Positions 15,249 to 22,614 of a DNA stretch of 33,200 bases are shown here, in pieces. The DNA comes from Chloroflexota bacterium (GTDB lineage: Bacteria; Chloroflexota; Dehalococcoidia; RBG-13-53-26). Numbering within the stretch: the stretch's first letter is position 1; every line of letters starts with the position of its first letter. The notes under the pieces were generated by a model. That model was not told the DNA's origin, searched no databases, and saw only the letters and a list, made by a program, of their open reading frames with translations. Location of the stretch: positions 1-33,200 of the forward strand of contig JAUWXW010000001.1 of the NCBI GenBank assembly GCA_030616195.1, written 5' to 3'. Made by a program: the position numbers and the translations under genes.

Positions 15249-15527
15249 ATGGGGAGGAAAAGGTTTAGGACAATAATCCTTTCTAGGAAGGAATTTGAGC
15301 CGTGGTGTTACCATATGAACACGGATGATTGCATCCAAGGCACTGAAACTGACGACGGTTGTAGGGGGTGCCAGGATGAAATGGATAGAGCCTCCGAGAT
15401 TATCGAAGAGCAGGAACAGGCAAAGGGTTATGAGGTGCTTGATGCCTTTCTATCTAACGACCCTTGGACTAATCAGGACGAAGATTGGGAGTTTGAAGTG
15501 ACCGAGAGGAAAATCCAAGGCGTATAA
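15249..15527 (+). CDS. Small Cys-containing acidic protein
   Basis: A 92-residue protein with a possible metal-binding cluster (WCYHMNTDDC, then DDGCRGC), followed by an acidic helical tail. No family recognised. Its stop codon lies inside the palindrome at 15521-15540, and the next gene starts there too. Confidence 0.6.
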   Translation: MGRKRFRTIILSRKEFEPWCYHMNTDDCIQGTETDDGCRGCQDEMDRASEIIEEQEQAKGYEVLDAFLSNDPWTNQDEDWEFEVTERKIQGV

Positions 15528-15540
15528 TAGGTGTTATACG
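15521..15540. promoter_or_regulatory. Palindrome site 2: CGTATAA-N6-TTATACG
   Basis: Arms CGTATAA (15521-15527) and TTATACG (15534-15540) separated by TAGGTG. It contains the stop of one gene and the GTG start (15531) of the next, so protein binding or RNA folding here could control expression of the downstream gene. Confidence 0.55.
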
Positions 15541-15887
15541 ACGGAGAAGGAAGATACTTTTTGGCCAGGCGCTACACCAAAGAAGGAAACTGGGAGTCAC
15601 CGTTTCCTTGTCTGCACTGTGGCTATTGCTGCAAAAAGGGCCCTTGCGCATTCGGTTCCTATGACTCCACCAAAGGACAATGTGCCTATTTAGAAGAAAG
15701 AGAAGGAAGATACTACTGTGGGGAGTATGACAGAATTCTGTCACTACGTGGGGCAGAAACAAACCCAGCCTTTGGGGCAGGATGCACTTTGCCGCTTAAT
15801 TCAGATAGAAGGAAACTGGGTGGGAGTAGTGCCCAGGCTGTCACCGAAGAAGATTATCCAAAACCAAGGTTTCCTCTAGAGGGGTGA
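15531..15887 (+). CDS. Cys-rich protein with a CxxCxxCC-type cluster (YkgJ-like)
   Basis: A 118-residue protein. The motif CLHCGYCCKKGPC followed by a QCAYLEE segment, YYCGEYD and FGAGC gives a set of Cys like that in YkgJ/CxxCxxCC-type Fe-S or zinc proteins; the assignment is weak. GTG 15531 lies inside a palindrome and there is no obvious SD. It is near the ferredoxin and ispH genes, so an Fe-S role is conceivable but unproved. Confidence 0.6.
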   Translation: MLYDGEGRYFLARRYTKEGNWESPFPCLHCGYCCKKGPCAFGSYDSTKGQCAYLEEREGRYYCGEYDRILSLRGAETNPAFGAGCTLPLNSDRRKLGGSSAQAVTEEDYPKPRFPLEG

Positions 15888-16324
15888 AAATGAAGGTGAT
15901 CTGCTTTAAGATTTGGCTACCAGGTTCATACGCAAGCCTCTGGCGGAAGATTTGGGTAGAGCCTGACGACAACACACTTCACGACTTGGCTAATCTAATT
16001 GTCGACGCCTTTGACTTTGACCATGACCATCTATATGAATTCATCCTTTCAAAGCAAGTATCATTCTTTCACCCAGAGGCAGTGGAAACCGATGGCCCTA
16101 AAAGGATGAGAGCTGATAAATTAAGGCTCAGCCAACTAAATCTTGAGTTAAAGCAACGGTTTACATTTCTCTATGACTTTGGTGATGAGTGGCACTTTCA
16201 GGTCAGAGTTGAAGGAAGAATGATGAGAGGCCCAGGAATAGATAAGAAAGGCGATCCGCCTCATCAATATCAATACGAAGAGGATGAAAATAATGATGCA
16301 GGAGGGGGTGAAAATAATGATTAA
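15884..16324 (+). CDS. pRiA4b ORF-3-like protein
   Basis: A 146-residue protein. FKIWLPGSYASLWRKIWV at the start and FLYDFGDEWHFQVRVE in the centre match the pRiA4b ORF-3-like family (YDFGD-W motif), common on mobile elements with an unknown role. The C-terminus is acidic and Asn-rich. It overlaps the previous stop by 4 nt and the next start by 8 nt. Confidence 0.8.
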   Translation: MKMKVICFKIWLPGSYASLWRKIWVEPDDNTLHDLANLIVDAFDFDHDHLYEFILSKQVSFFHPEAVETDGPKRMRADKLRLSQLNLELKQRFTFLYDFGDEWHFQVRVEGRMMRGPGIDKKGDPPHQYQYEEDENNDAGGGENND

Positions 16325-16460
16325 AATAGTCTGCACTCACTGTGGTAGCGATGTCAGCACCAACTTTAACGGATTCGGGTGCAACAAATGCCGCCGGCAC
16401 TTTGGTCCCTTTTATGCTCCTGGATTGGCCTGGTGTTTGAAACAAGAGGAATCGCCTTAG
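16317..16460 (+). CDS. Tiny zinc-ribbon protein
   Basis: A 47-residue protein with two CxxC pairs (CTHCG and CNKCRR), predicting a single zinc ribbon. GGAGGGGGTG lies upstream. Function unknown; likely nucleic-acid or protein binding. Together with the genes around it, it forms a run of Cys-rich small proteins. Confidence 0.65.
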   Translation: MIKIVCTHCGSDVSTNFNGFGCNKCRRHFGPFYAPGLAWCLKQEESP

Positions 16461-16461
16461 A

Positions 16462-16635
16462 ATGATTGACCTGGAGAAGTGTAACGCCTGTGGGAACTGC
16501 ATCGAACAGTGCCAGATGCATGCCATCACCGAAGACAAGGACGGCATGCCGCTGCGAGACCGGGCCAAGTGTATTGGATGGGGAGTGTGTGCTAGCGTCT
16601 GTCCCACTGATGCAGTAGAACTGGAGGAGGGGTGA
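16462..16635 (+). CDS. Two-cluster ferredoxin with one Cys replaced by Trp
   Basis: A 57-residue bacterial-type ferredoxin. The first motif is complete (CNACGNCIEQC, C7, C10, C13, C17). The second is C37-I-G-W-G-V-C-A-S-V-C-P: a Trp (codon TGG) stands where the second Cys is expected. The second site may therefore hold a [3Fe-4S] cluster or none. The role would be one-electron transfer; IspH at 14013 is an obvious possible recipient. The gene follows the zinc-ribbon gene by one base. A sequencing error (TGC or TGT read as TGG) cannot be excluded. Confidence 0.8.
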   Translation: MIDLEKCNACGNCIEQCQMHAITEDKDGMPLRDRAKCIGWGVCASVCPTDAVELEEG

Positions 16636-16638
16636 AAA

Positions 16639-17178
16639 GTGAAGAATGAGAAGAATGTGGACGACCAGGGGTTAAAAGAATTCCAGTTAGCCAATTGTGT
16701 CGGGTGTTTTTATGCTGACAAAAGCGCAACCGGCACAGGAAGACCATGCTGCACCAAGCCAACCCAAATAACAGCTAAGGGTGGGACTTGTCAAAGCAGG
16801 GTAGGGAAGGAGGATGATACCATCATGGAGATTCTATTTCTTCCAGAAGAGCAAGCACGTGACAGTATAGGCACTGTCAAATGCCCTGTTTGTAATTTTG
16901 ATTATGTGCATTTAGAAAGACCAACCGTTGTAGAGAGCCATGATAATTATGAGGCTTGGGTTGGACGGGGAGACCTTATCCAGATTCCCATGTTCTGTGA
17001 AGAGGGTCACCGGTGGGTATTATGCTTCGGATTTCATAAAGGCCAGATAGGGGCTTATATTGAACGTCTGCCTGATTTGCCAAGCGAAGGTGCATGGCCA
17101 AAGGAGTTGCGTACTGATGCTGATGTTCTATGCCCCCGGTGTCGTGATACGCACAGAAAATCAATCTGGAAGGTTTAG
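16639..17178 (+). CDS. Cys-rich protein of unknown function
   Basis: A 179-residue protein from GTG 16639, with GGAGGAGGGG 7 nt upstream. An N-terminal Cys cluster (CVGCFYADK, PCCTKP, TCQSR) is followed by CPVC and, at the end, LCPRCRD, suggesting several metal-binding sites. The centre (RGDLIQIPMFCEEGHRWVLC) is beta-rich. No family recognised. Last gene before the structured RNA at 17187. Confidence 0.65.
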   Translation: MKNEKNVDDQGLKEFQLANCVGCFYADKSATGTGRPCCTKPTQITAKGGTCQSRVGKEDDTIMEILFLPEEQARDSIGTVKCPVCNFDYVHLERPTVVESHDNYEAWVGRGDLIQIPMFCEEGHRWVLCFGFHKGQIGAYIERLPDLPSEGAWPKELRTDADVLCPRCRDTHRKSIWKV

Positions 17179-17186
17179 TTAAAGAG

Positions 17187-17286
17187 GTTGTGGCAGGCTA
17201 GGAGCGGGGTGACTTTATCCCCACTCCGCTTGGCAGGTTTTCGCCGTGTAACCCACGGTCCTTTTTCCTGCACTAGCCTGCCTCAA
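17187..17286 (+). ncRNA. Candidate structured RNA with multi-branched fold
   Basis: GGCAGGCTAG (17192-17201) pairs perfectly with CTAGCCTGCC (17273-17282), and the pairing extends outward (GTT/AAC) past one mismatch. Inside, AGCGGGG can pair with CCCC plus CCGCT (17203-17230), and CCGTG-TAACC-CACGG (17244-17258) is a perfect hairpin followed by TCCTTTTT. It fills the gap between 17178 and 17312, just upstream of the SD of the AAA+ ATPase gene. It may be a riboswitch-like leader, an attenuator or an independent small RNA. No match to a known RNA class is recognised. Confidence 0.5.
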
Positions 17287-17311
17287 ATATAGACGCAGAG
17301 GAGGTGACGGA

Positions 17312-18328
17312 ATGGAAAGATCTAGCGATGTAGTTCAGAGGGAGCTTCTATTTAGGACCCTTGCAGGAAACCAGGCTGCTCGGGGAATGGCAGAAAAGGC
17401 ACTAGAACTGGAGGACGCCGCCGAGGCCAAGAGGGCCGAGAAAGCTGAAACCTTCCCCGAAGAGCTCCAATATCCCTGGATGGGATTCGAGTGGTTTGAG
17501 ATTGCCGCTCCACCAGCGACTCTCAACCACTGGGTGGTCGATGGGCTACTGGTGACCGGCGGGGCCAGGGGCACCTTCAAGAGCCGGAGCAGCACCACCT
17601 ATAAGCTCAAGGACCCTGATCTGGTCAGGGAGTGTCTAAAGGTGCTGGAAGAAGCTACCGAGGGCATCGAAGAAGGGGAGATCCCGCCTGACCTGTTTGA
17701 CTTTATCATCGGGCATGATCCCATAAAGGAGCTGCTACTCAGGTCCATCCAGGCCGAAAGGCCGGTGCATGTCCTCTTGGTGGGCCCGCCAGCCACGGCA
17801 AAGTCCATGATCCTAGGTGAGCTGGGCAGGCTGCCCTTTTCCCGGTTTGCCCTGGGTGGTAGCACCAGGAAAGGAGGGCTGGAGGACTACCTCCTGGAGT
17901 TCCGCCCCAGGTACCTCATCCTGGATGAGATTGACAAGATGGATATGAGGGACATGAGTGTGCTGCTGTCCCTCATGGAGAGTGGCATCGTGGCCAGGCT
18001 GAAGAAGAGGATGCGGGAGATGGAAAAGATGACCACCTGGGTCTTTGGTGGGGCCAACCGGGATGATCGCATCTGGCCGGAGCTCAAGAGTCGGTTTTTC
18101 ACCGTTCATCTGCCGCAGTACTCCGACGCCGACTTCAAACAAATAGCCAGGGCGGTTCTCACCACTCGGGAGAATGTGCCTCCCGACCTGGCTAATTTTA
18201 TCGTCTCGAAGCTGGCCAAGCATACCAGAGATGTCAGAGATACAATCCACTTTGGTCGCTTGTGCAAGACGAAGGAGGACGTAGATCGCCTCCTGGGGCT
18301 TAAGTGGCCCGAAGCGAAGTTGTTCTAA
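17312..18328 (+). CDS. AAA+ ATPase, MoxR/RuvB/MCM-like
   Basis: A 338-residue AAA+ protein. Residues about 50-105 look like a winged-helix domain (WFEIAAPPATLNHWVVDGLL). Walker A is GPPATAKS (158-165), Walker B is LILDEID (202-208), and an asparagine-bearing sensor (GGAN) follows. Gly replaced by Ala before Lys-Ser is known in MoxR/MCM-like ATPases. It might act in DNA replication or recombination, given the adjacent MmcB-like nuclease. SD GAGGAGGTGACGG precedes it. No VWA partner is adjacent, unlike the ATPase at 448. Confidence 0.75.
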   Translation: MERSSDVVQRELLFRTLAGNQAARGMAEKALELEDAAEAKRAEKAETFPEELQYPWMGFEWFEIAAPPATLNHWVVDGLLVTGGARGTFKSRSSTTYKLKDPDLVRECLKVLEEATEGIEEGEIPPDLFDFIIGHDPIKELLLRSIQAERPVHVLLVGPPATAKSMILGELGRLPFSRFALGGSTRKGGLEDYLLEFRPRYLILDEIDKMDMRDMSVLLSLMESGIVARLKKRMREMEKMTTWVFGGANRDDRIWPELKSRFFTVHLPQYSDADFKQIARAVLTTRENVPPDLANFIVSKLAKHTRDVRDTIHFGRLCKTKEDVDRLLGLKWPEAKLF

Positions 18329-18341
18329 TGCAGGACTGCCC

Positions 18342-19184
18342 ATGATGTTACGGAAAAGCAAAGGGCGTGAATTAGCAGAGGACTTGGCTCAGTACTTGCA
18401 AACTGACCGCTGGATGACCTGGGTGGAAATTGCTCTGGGACCCATGGACACGGGTGTGGCCAAAGCTGATGTACTAGCAGTTTTTAAGAGCTACGCTCCC
18501 CGTTTCCTCATCTATGAAGTAAAAACCTCTCGGGCGGATTTCATGCGAGATGTCAACTCCGGGAAGCACACCAAATACTTCGATCATTGCACCCAATTCT
18601 ACTTCGCCTGTCCCGCCGGCATCATCAAAAAAGAGGAAATCCCTCTAGGCTGTGGCCTCATCACCAAGGGGGATCATGGCTGGCACACAGTTAAAGCAGC
18701 TAGACGAAATGACTTCAAGCCCTCGAGGGACTTTCTCCTCAAGCTACTTATGAAGGGTTACGAAGATCACTCGATCCAGGTCAGGCAGCTAGACCGGGAG
18801 CGCTTGACTAAGAATGCACACCTCAAGGCGATTGCGCAATCCCTTGGCATTAAAATAGCTCATGACCTTGCCAAGGCCGATGAGGTCATTGCAGCAGCAG
18901 ACAAGCTCCGGAAGGAACTGGCAGATCTTCTGGGCAAGGATTTTGAGTCACTTTACAGTGCAGCTTATGCCCTACAGAGTGAAATCCAGCGTATGATACG
19001 GCAGCGGGAATTTCTACGGGAGGCAGTTGAACTCAGTGTGCAAATCGAGAAACTATGGGACGGCAGTTGGTGGTCAGCAGATGCGGTGCCAAGGCACATT
19101 CGGCAAATCGCAGATGGTATCGAGGCCAAGGTGAAGGACATGAAAGAAGAAGAGGAGCAGAGGAGGTCTGGGAAGCATGACTGA
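18342..19184 (+). CDS. MmcB-like PD-(D/E)xK nuclease with coiled-coil tail
   Basis: A 280-residue protein. Residues about 5-130 look like the MmcB/VRR-type nuclease fold: D43 in ADVLAVF and E59-x-K61 (YEVKTS) form the catalytic D...ExK pattern. The remaining half is charged and helical, probably coiled coil. MmcB proteins are DNA-repair nucleases. The gene is 14 nt downstream of the ATPase gene, suggesting they work together. Confidence 0.65.
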   Translation: MMLRKSKGRELAEDLAQYLQTDRWMTWVEIALGPMDTGVAKADVLAVFKSYAPRFLIYEVKTSRADFMRDVNSGKHTKYFDHCTQFYFACPAGIIKKEEIPLGCGLITKGDHGWHTVKAARRNDFKPSRDFLLKLLMKGYEDHSIQVRQLDRERLTKNAHLKAIAQSLGIKIAHDLAKADEVIAAADKLRKELADLLGKDFESLYSAAYALQSEIQRMIRQREFLREAVELSVQIEKLWDGSWWSADAVPRHIRQIADGIEAKVKDMKEEEEQRRSGKHD

Positions 19185-19365
19185 CCAAACCAGCGAGGAG
19201 AATCCCCGCGGGAATTACCTATGTATAAACTGGGAGGATATTTCAGAGACAGAATCGCATTGCAAACGCGGTTTCCCAATAGACGAGACTTGTATCACGG
19301 GGAAATCGGTGAACTGCTGGTATTACCATGGGCCAGGACCAAATCCCGTGAGAAAGGAGGAGTAG
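19177..19365 (+). CDS. Small Cys-containing protein
   Basis: A 62-residue protein with several Cys (YLCINW, HCKRGF, TCITGKSVNCWYYH) and acidic-basic flanks. It overlaps the nuclease gene by 8 nt. No family recognised; a small metal-binding protein is likely. Confidence 0.55.
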   Translation: MTDQTSEENPRGNYLCINWEDISETESHCKRGFPIDETCITGKSVNCWYYHGPGPNPVRKEE

Positions 19366-19370
19366 TCGGG

Positions 19371-19667
19371 ATGCAAGATATGCAGCACAGCAAAAATCTA
19401 TGTGGGACGACTGCGAAACTGTGGGCGGCCTGCACTCTTCATGAAGAATGCCCGAAGTGTAGCAAGTATGCTCATCTTTTGAATACCTGCCAGACCCGGC
19501 GTTATTGGCATTGCTCCTGCTGTGGCCACAACTTTTCGATCCTAAAAGAGGATCAACTCATCCGGACCCAGATAAACGTTGATGACTATTTACTACTGAA
19601 GGAGATTAGTGAATGCTTGCGTGTCACCATGGCCGAAGCACTTCACTTGGCTATCAGCGAACCTTAA
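19371..19667 (+). CDS. Zinc-binding protein with C-terminal helical segment
   Basis: A 98-residue protein. An N-terminal cluster (CGTTAKLWAACTLHEECPKC, then TCQTRRYWHCSCCG) predicts zinc ribbons; the C-terminus (VDDYLLLKEISECLRVTMAEALHLAI) resembles a ribbon-helix-helix or other short helical DNA-binding segment. ATG 19371 has AAGGAGGAG upstream. A transcription regulator is possible. Confidence 0.55.
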   Translation: MQDMQHSKNLCGTTAKLWAACTLHEECPKCSKYAHLLNTCQTRRYWHCSCCGHNFSILKEDQLIRTQINVDDYLLLKEISECLRVTMAEALHLAISEP

Positions 19668-19704
19668 AAGAGCATATTCCCTTCTAGGAAAGGAGTCCAG
19701 CACC

Positions 19705-19875
19705 ATGCCCAACAAATACAGGGTTTCCGTCAAAGATTACCTCGAGGGATGTGATGACGAAGACGAAGCAAGACGACATTTCCTCTCTAAACTAAGTAGG
19801 GGCGACTATGACATCTTTGACATAGACGTAGAGGAGGTACCAGTTTTACCTGAATTCAAGCCACAAATCCAGTGA
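19705..19875 (+). CDS. Small acidic protein related to the one at 12661
   Basis: A 56-residue protein. The N-terminal KYRVSVKDYLEGCDDEDEAR and the DIDVEEV segment match the layout of the protein at 12661. Preceded by AAAGGAG. It is the last + strand gene before a palindrome (19880) and a terminator. Function unknown. Confidence 0.6.
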   Translation: MPNKYRVSVKDYLEGCDDEDEARRHFLSKLSRGDYDIFDIDVEEVPVLPEFKPQIQ

Positions 19876-19879
19876 TTAG

Positions 19880-19899
19880 CGTATAACGGGTGTTATACG
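19880..19899. promoter_or_regulatory. Palindrome site 3: CGTATAAC-GGGT-GTTATACG
   Basis: Perfect 8-base arms (19880-19887 and 19892-19899). Third member of the palindrome family (8271, 15521). It lies 5 nt after the last + strand gene and directly before the terminator hairpin at 19903. Confidence 0.55.
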
Positions 19900-19902
19900 A
19901 CG

Positions 19903-19927
19903 AAGCCGCCCGTCAAGGGCGGCTTTC
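19903..19927. terminator. Intrinsic terminator between convergent gene blocks
   Basis: AAGCCGCCC (19903-19911) pairs with GGGCGGCTT (19917-19925) around a 5-nt loop and is followed by a T-rich stretch. It lies between the end of the + block (19875) and the end of the - block (19966). The A residues flanking the other side could serve the opposite direction, so it may be bidirectional. Confidence 0.75.
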
Positions 19928-19965
19928 GTTGCTCTGGAGAAGCAAAATGCGCGTAGAGGCGCTCC

Positions 19966-20199
19966 TTACATCCGCATCTTGGCTAGCCAGTTGGCCTGCC
20001 ACTTATCAGGACTCGGGGCGTGGAAAGTGGCTCCATCCACTCCGGCACTATAGTTGGCGGTCCTGATCGGACCGAACCCGACAGCTCGGAAGTTCGCCTT
20101 CATCCTTTCCTTGGCTGCATTATAACCCGAAGACATCGACTCCGCTTTTCGGCGAAGCTTTCCTGCTCCCTTTGCGGCCATCTCTTCCATGGTTGGCAT
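19966..20199 (-). CDS. Small basic protein, possible virion component
   Basis: A 77-residue basic, Ala-rich protein (MPTMEEMAAKGAGKLRRKAES, ending in WQANWLAKMRM). It resembles in style small proteins found with phage virion genes, but no family is certain. SD AGAGGTGA precedes its start. It is the last gene of the - block. Confidence 0.55.
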   Translation of the reverse strand: MPTMEEMAAKGAGKLRRKAESMSSGYNAAKERMKANFRAVGFGPIRTANYSAGVDGATFHAPSPDKWQANWLAKMRM

Positions 20200-20226
20200 T
20201 ACATCACCTCTTCCGTATTAGATTTG

Positions 20227-20242
20227 GGTTGCTCTAGCAACC
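20227..20242. other. Perfect 6-bp hairpin upstream of the last - strand gene
   Basis: GGTTGC (20227-20232), TCTA loop, GCAACC (20237-20242). It lies between two - strand genes in a 120-bp gap and could be a leader or processing hairpin. No U-tract follows it directly. Confidence 0.35.
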
Positions 20243-20301
20243 TGCATCTTTGAGTGTAGAGGGGAATTTCTTGTTTGCCAAGGACCGGGCTGGGGTCGCC
20301 T

Positions 20302-20317
20302 GGGGGGGTGGGGGGGG
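20302..20317 (+). repeat. G7-T-G8 run
   Basis: Sixteen bases with fifteen G on the + strand, directly beyond the stop end of the - strand gene at 20320. It could form G-quadruplex-like structures in DNA, or be C-rich in the - strand RNA. It is a site where length variation and sequencing error are likely. Confidence 0.8.
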
Positions 20318-20319
20318 TC

Positions 20320-20556
20320 TTACTTCTCACCACCGAAGCTCTTTATCCACTTCTCGGCATCCTGAAGGTACTGAGGCAGGAATTGTTCTGTCAGCTTCTC
20401 CACATCCTCCCCTCGAATCTGCTTGGCAACATAAGTGGCCATACCTTCGGCGGAGCCCGTGGCCCAGGTCATAGCCAGATCGACTATGCCAGGCCTGTAC
20501 TTTTTGAGCAACTCCTGGCGGCGCCTCTCAATAAGCTCGTGCCTACGACTTCCCAT
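20320..20556 (-). CDS. Small helical basic protein
   Basis: A 78-residue protein beginning MGSRRHELIERRRQELL and ending with KWIKSFGGEK. It is helical and strongly charged. An in-frame ATG at 20625 would overlap the previous gene by 83 nt; the ATG at 20556 overlaps by only 14 and has AAAGGAAG just upstream, so I prefer it. Function unknown. Confidence 0.5.
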   Translation of the reverse strand: MGSRRHELIERRRQELLKKYRPGIVDLAMTWATGSAEGMATYVAKQIRGEDVEKLTEQFLPQYLQDAEKWIKSFGGEK

Positions 20557-21337
20557 TGCTTCCTTTGATACGTTCTTCTGCCCGGCTAAATACATTGTCC
20601 AGGGTATCATGGGTTGCCGCGGCATGGGTAGTCAACCTGCTTATCCACTGTTTCTCGGAGATCTTGCCGGCAGCAAAATCCTGTGCCCAGCCCTGGACCT
20701 TGGTATCTCCCAATTCTTCAGCTACAGCCTGGGCAAAGGCGACATCTGCGGGGTCAGGTTTGGCTTTTGGTGTTGTCTTGCGCTTCTTCTTCGCTGCTGG
20801 AGGTGTCACCGGTGATACCTCGGGTCCAGGGGCTTCCTTTGGTTGCGCTATCACCTTCTGTGTCTGGTCAAGCCGTTGGGCGACATTGTCCGCCCAGTCA
20901 GTCAGCTTTTCCAGGTCATCTAATCCGCCCTGGCCAGAGGCCATCTTTATCAGGGACTCTGAACCCCTGAGATCTCGCAGTGCCACTCGGAACATATCCG
21001 TCGCAGTTTTGACCACAGCAGGGCCAGACCTCCAGGCGGGTTCCGCGGAGGTCACCCTGCTCAAGATCTGTCTGGACCGCTGCACAACCGCTGGTGTAGT
21101 GGGGCTGCCGCTCTCCTTGGCCTCTTCTATCGCCGCTTGCACCAGGGAGAGCACGTTGAGGAATGTCTGGTCGGGTGTCTCCCCGGGAGTGGGGGGCTCG
21201 CCCCTCAGAGCCCCATCCAGATCTTTTATTCCCTGCTCGCCAACACGCAGAGCCTCACTAACAGTCCCGATCAGCCCTTTGAATACCCCAACACCCCGTC
21301 CTACTACATCCTGAAATACCTCTTCAGGTCTACCCAC
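20543..21337 (-). CDS. Helical protein with Lys/Pro-rich linker
   Basis: A 264-residue protein from GTG 21337, preceded by GGGGAGG. The first 170 residues are helical; a linker rich in Pro, Lys and Thr (TPPAAKKKRKTTPKAKP) leads to a C-terminal helical region. The layout suggests a structural or DNA-associated protein. No family recognised. Confidence 0.6.
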   Translation of the reverse strand: MGRPEEVFQDVVGRGVGVFKGLIGTVSEALRVGEQGIKDLDGALRGEPPTPGETPDQTFLNVLSLVQAAIEEAKESGSPTTPAVVQRSRQILSRVTSAEPAWRSGPAVVKTATDMFRVALRDLRGSESLIKMASGQGGLDDLEKLTDWADNVAQRLDQTQKVIAQPKEAPGPEVSPVTPPAAKKKRKTTPKAKPDPADVAFAQAVAEELGDTKVQGWAQDFAAGKISEKQWISRLTTHAAATHDTLDNVFSRAEERIKGSNGKS

Positions 21338-21351
21338 AGTTATCCTCCCCT

Positions 21352-22614
21352 TTAGCGGCCAAAGGCATCCTTTCGCAGCTGTCTGGAGTAGTCCCGATTT
21401 TCCGCCTCGTGGAGGAGCTCACCAGCCTTTGACTCCCTCTCCTCAACACTGCGAGTTTCCTCCGGCTTGAACTCATCTGAAAGGACCCTTCGTTCCACAA
21501 CGCTCAGCAGGCGAGTCAGAGTCTTGTCAACTTTATCGCTCGTATCCTTAATGATCTGCACCGCTGGGCTCTGGTCAGTCACTATAGGGCCCTGAAACCT
21601 GGATTTCATCTCCTGCATCTTATCATATTCATCCCAGGGGTCACGGCTGGCCATATTAGCAATCAGGCCCTCCAGCCTCTCGAAACGCCCCTCGAGCTGC
21701 TGCTCTTTTATCCTTGCGATCTCAGCCCTGAGCTCCTTTACTACCTCATCGCTCTGGCCACCCTGACGACCACCACCCTCGATCATGCTGTCAATCCATT
21801 TCCTCATGGTGTAATCTGATAGGGTTTCCCTGGGCCTGGCACCACGACGCGGCCTGCGCTCCCCTTCGTCCGCTCCCTCATCACCGTCCTCTCCGGCCGC
21901 AGAAGCACCACCATACGCTGCAATTGCAGCGCGTCTCTCTGCCCCGGCCTGCGCGTCCTCATAGCTCAGTGGGCCACTAGGCAAGGCTACCCAGTCGCCG
22001 TCTCTATCCTTCCCCACCTTCCAGCCTACGCCAAGGTCGAAGGGTTGTCCCTGGGTTTCTGCCTTTGGCCGCCCCCGCCCCTTACCAGGCTCTGCCGGCG
22101 GTGGTATCAGGTCGTCATCTTCACTATAAGGTAGCCCACGTGTATTGGCCCACCAGCCAATTATAAGCCCGCGTTGGTGAGGGCTTACAAATCCTGCTGC
22201 TTCCCTGGTCAGGACACGATTCAGCCAGGAGAGGTCGTTGATATCGCCGGCAAAGAAGATCTCGACGATAGTGGGGAGGGCCGCCTTGGGGCTTACTCCG
22301 ATATCCTCCAGGTGCTTCTTAAACATGGCTTTTTGATCCAGCGCAATCCCGTCAGGTGGTGTGGTTGATGACTTCCCACCTGGTGGTGCCCCCCCAAGCT
22401 CACCAGTCTCAAGCGTGTCCGGGGTGACCCCGGGCATAAGCGACCACTTGTCCTCATTATCCCTCTGCACCAAGCCCATCCCCTTGAGCTCAAGCGCCTT
22501 GGTGTGGATGCTCTTTGCAGGATTGGGGATGTCCTTGGCCAGGTCTTTGATCATTAGTGGTCCCTTCTCATAGAGCAGGGTGACGATCTGGGTCGATATA
22601 CTTGGTGGACTCAT
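21352..22614 (-). CDS. Winged-helix DNA-binding protein with coiled-coil tail
   Basis: A 420-residue protein. Residues about 5-60 (ISTQIVTLLYEKGPLMIKDL, then GMGLVQRDNEDKWSLM) match a MarR/IclR-like winged helix. A second domain (AMFKKHLEDIGVSPKAALPTI) follows, and residues about 280-420 are charged and helical, probably coiled coil. It could be a regulator or a DNA-bridging protein. It overlaps the preceding gene as ATGA and is in one operon with dxs. Confidence 0.6.
   Translation of the reverse strand: MSPPSISTQIVTLLYEKGPLMIKDLAKDIPNPAKSIHTKALELKGMGLVQRDNEDKWSLMPGVTPDTLETGELGGAPPGGKSSTTPPDGIALDQKAMFKKHLEDIGVSPKAALPTIVEIFFAGDINDLSWLNRVLTREAAGFVSPHQRGLIIGWWANTRGLPYSEDDDLIPPPAEPGKGRGRPKAETQGQPFDLGVGWKVGKDRDGDWVALPSGPLSYEDAQAGAERRAAIAAYGGASAAGEDGDEGADEGERRPRRGARPRETLSDYTMRKWIDSMIEGGGRQGGQSDEVVKELRAEIARIKEQQLEGRFERLEGLIANMASRDPWDEYDKMQEMKSRFQGPIVTDQSPAVQIIKDTSDKVDKTLTRLLSVVERRVLSDEFKPEETRSVEERESKAGELLHEAENRDYSRQLRKDAFGR

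Noticed and set aside
17187..17286. tRNA gene
   Set aside because: The closing stem is 10 bp rather than 7, and there is no recognisable anticodon arm, T-loop or CCA end.
20556..21314. 252-codon + strand frame opposite the 264-residue - strand gene
   Set aside because: The - strand gene has an SD and fits the operon; the + strand frame is Ser/Ala-rich and without a domain.
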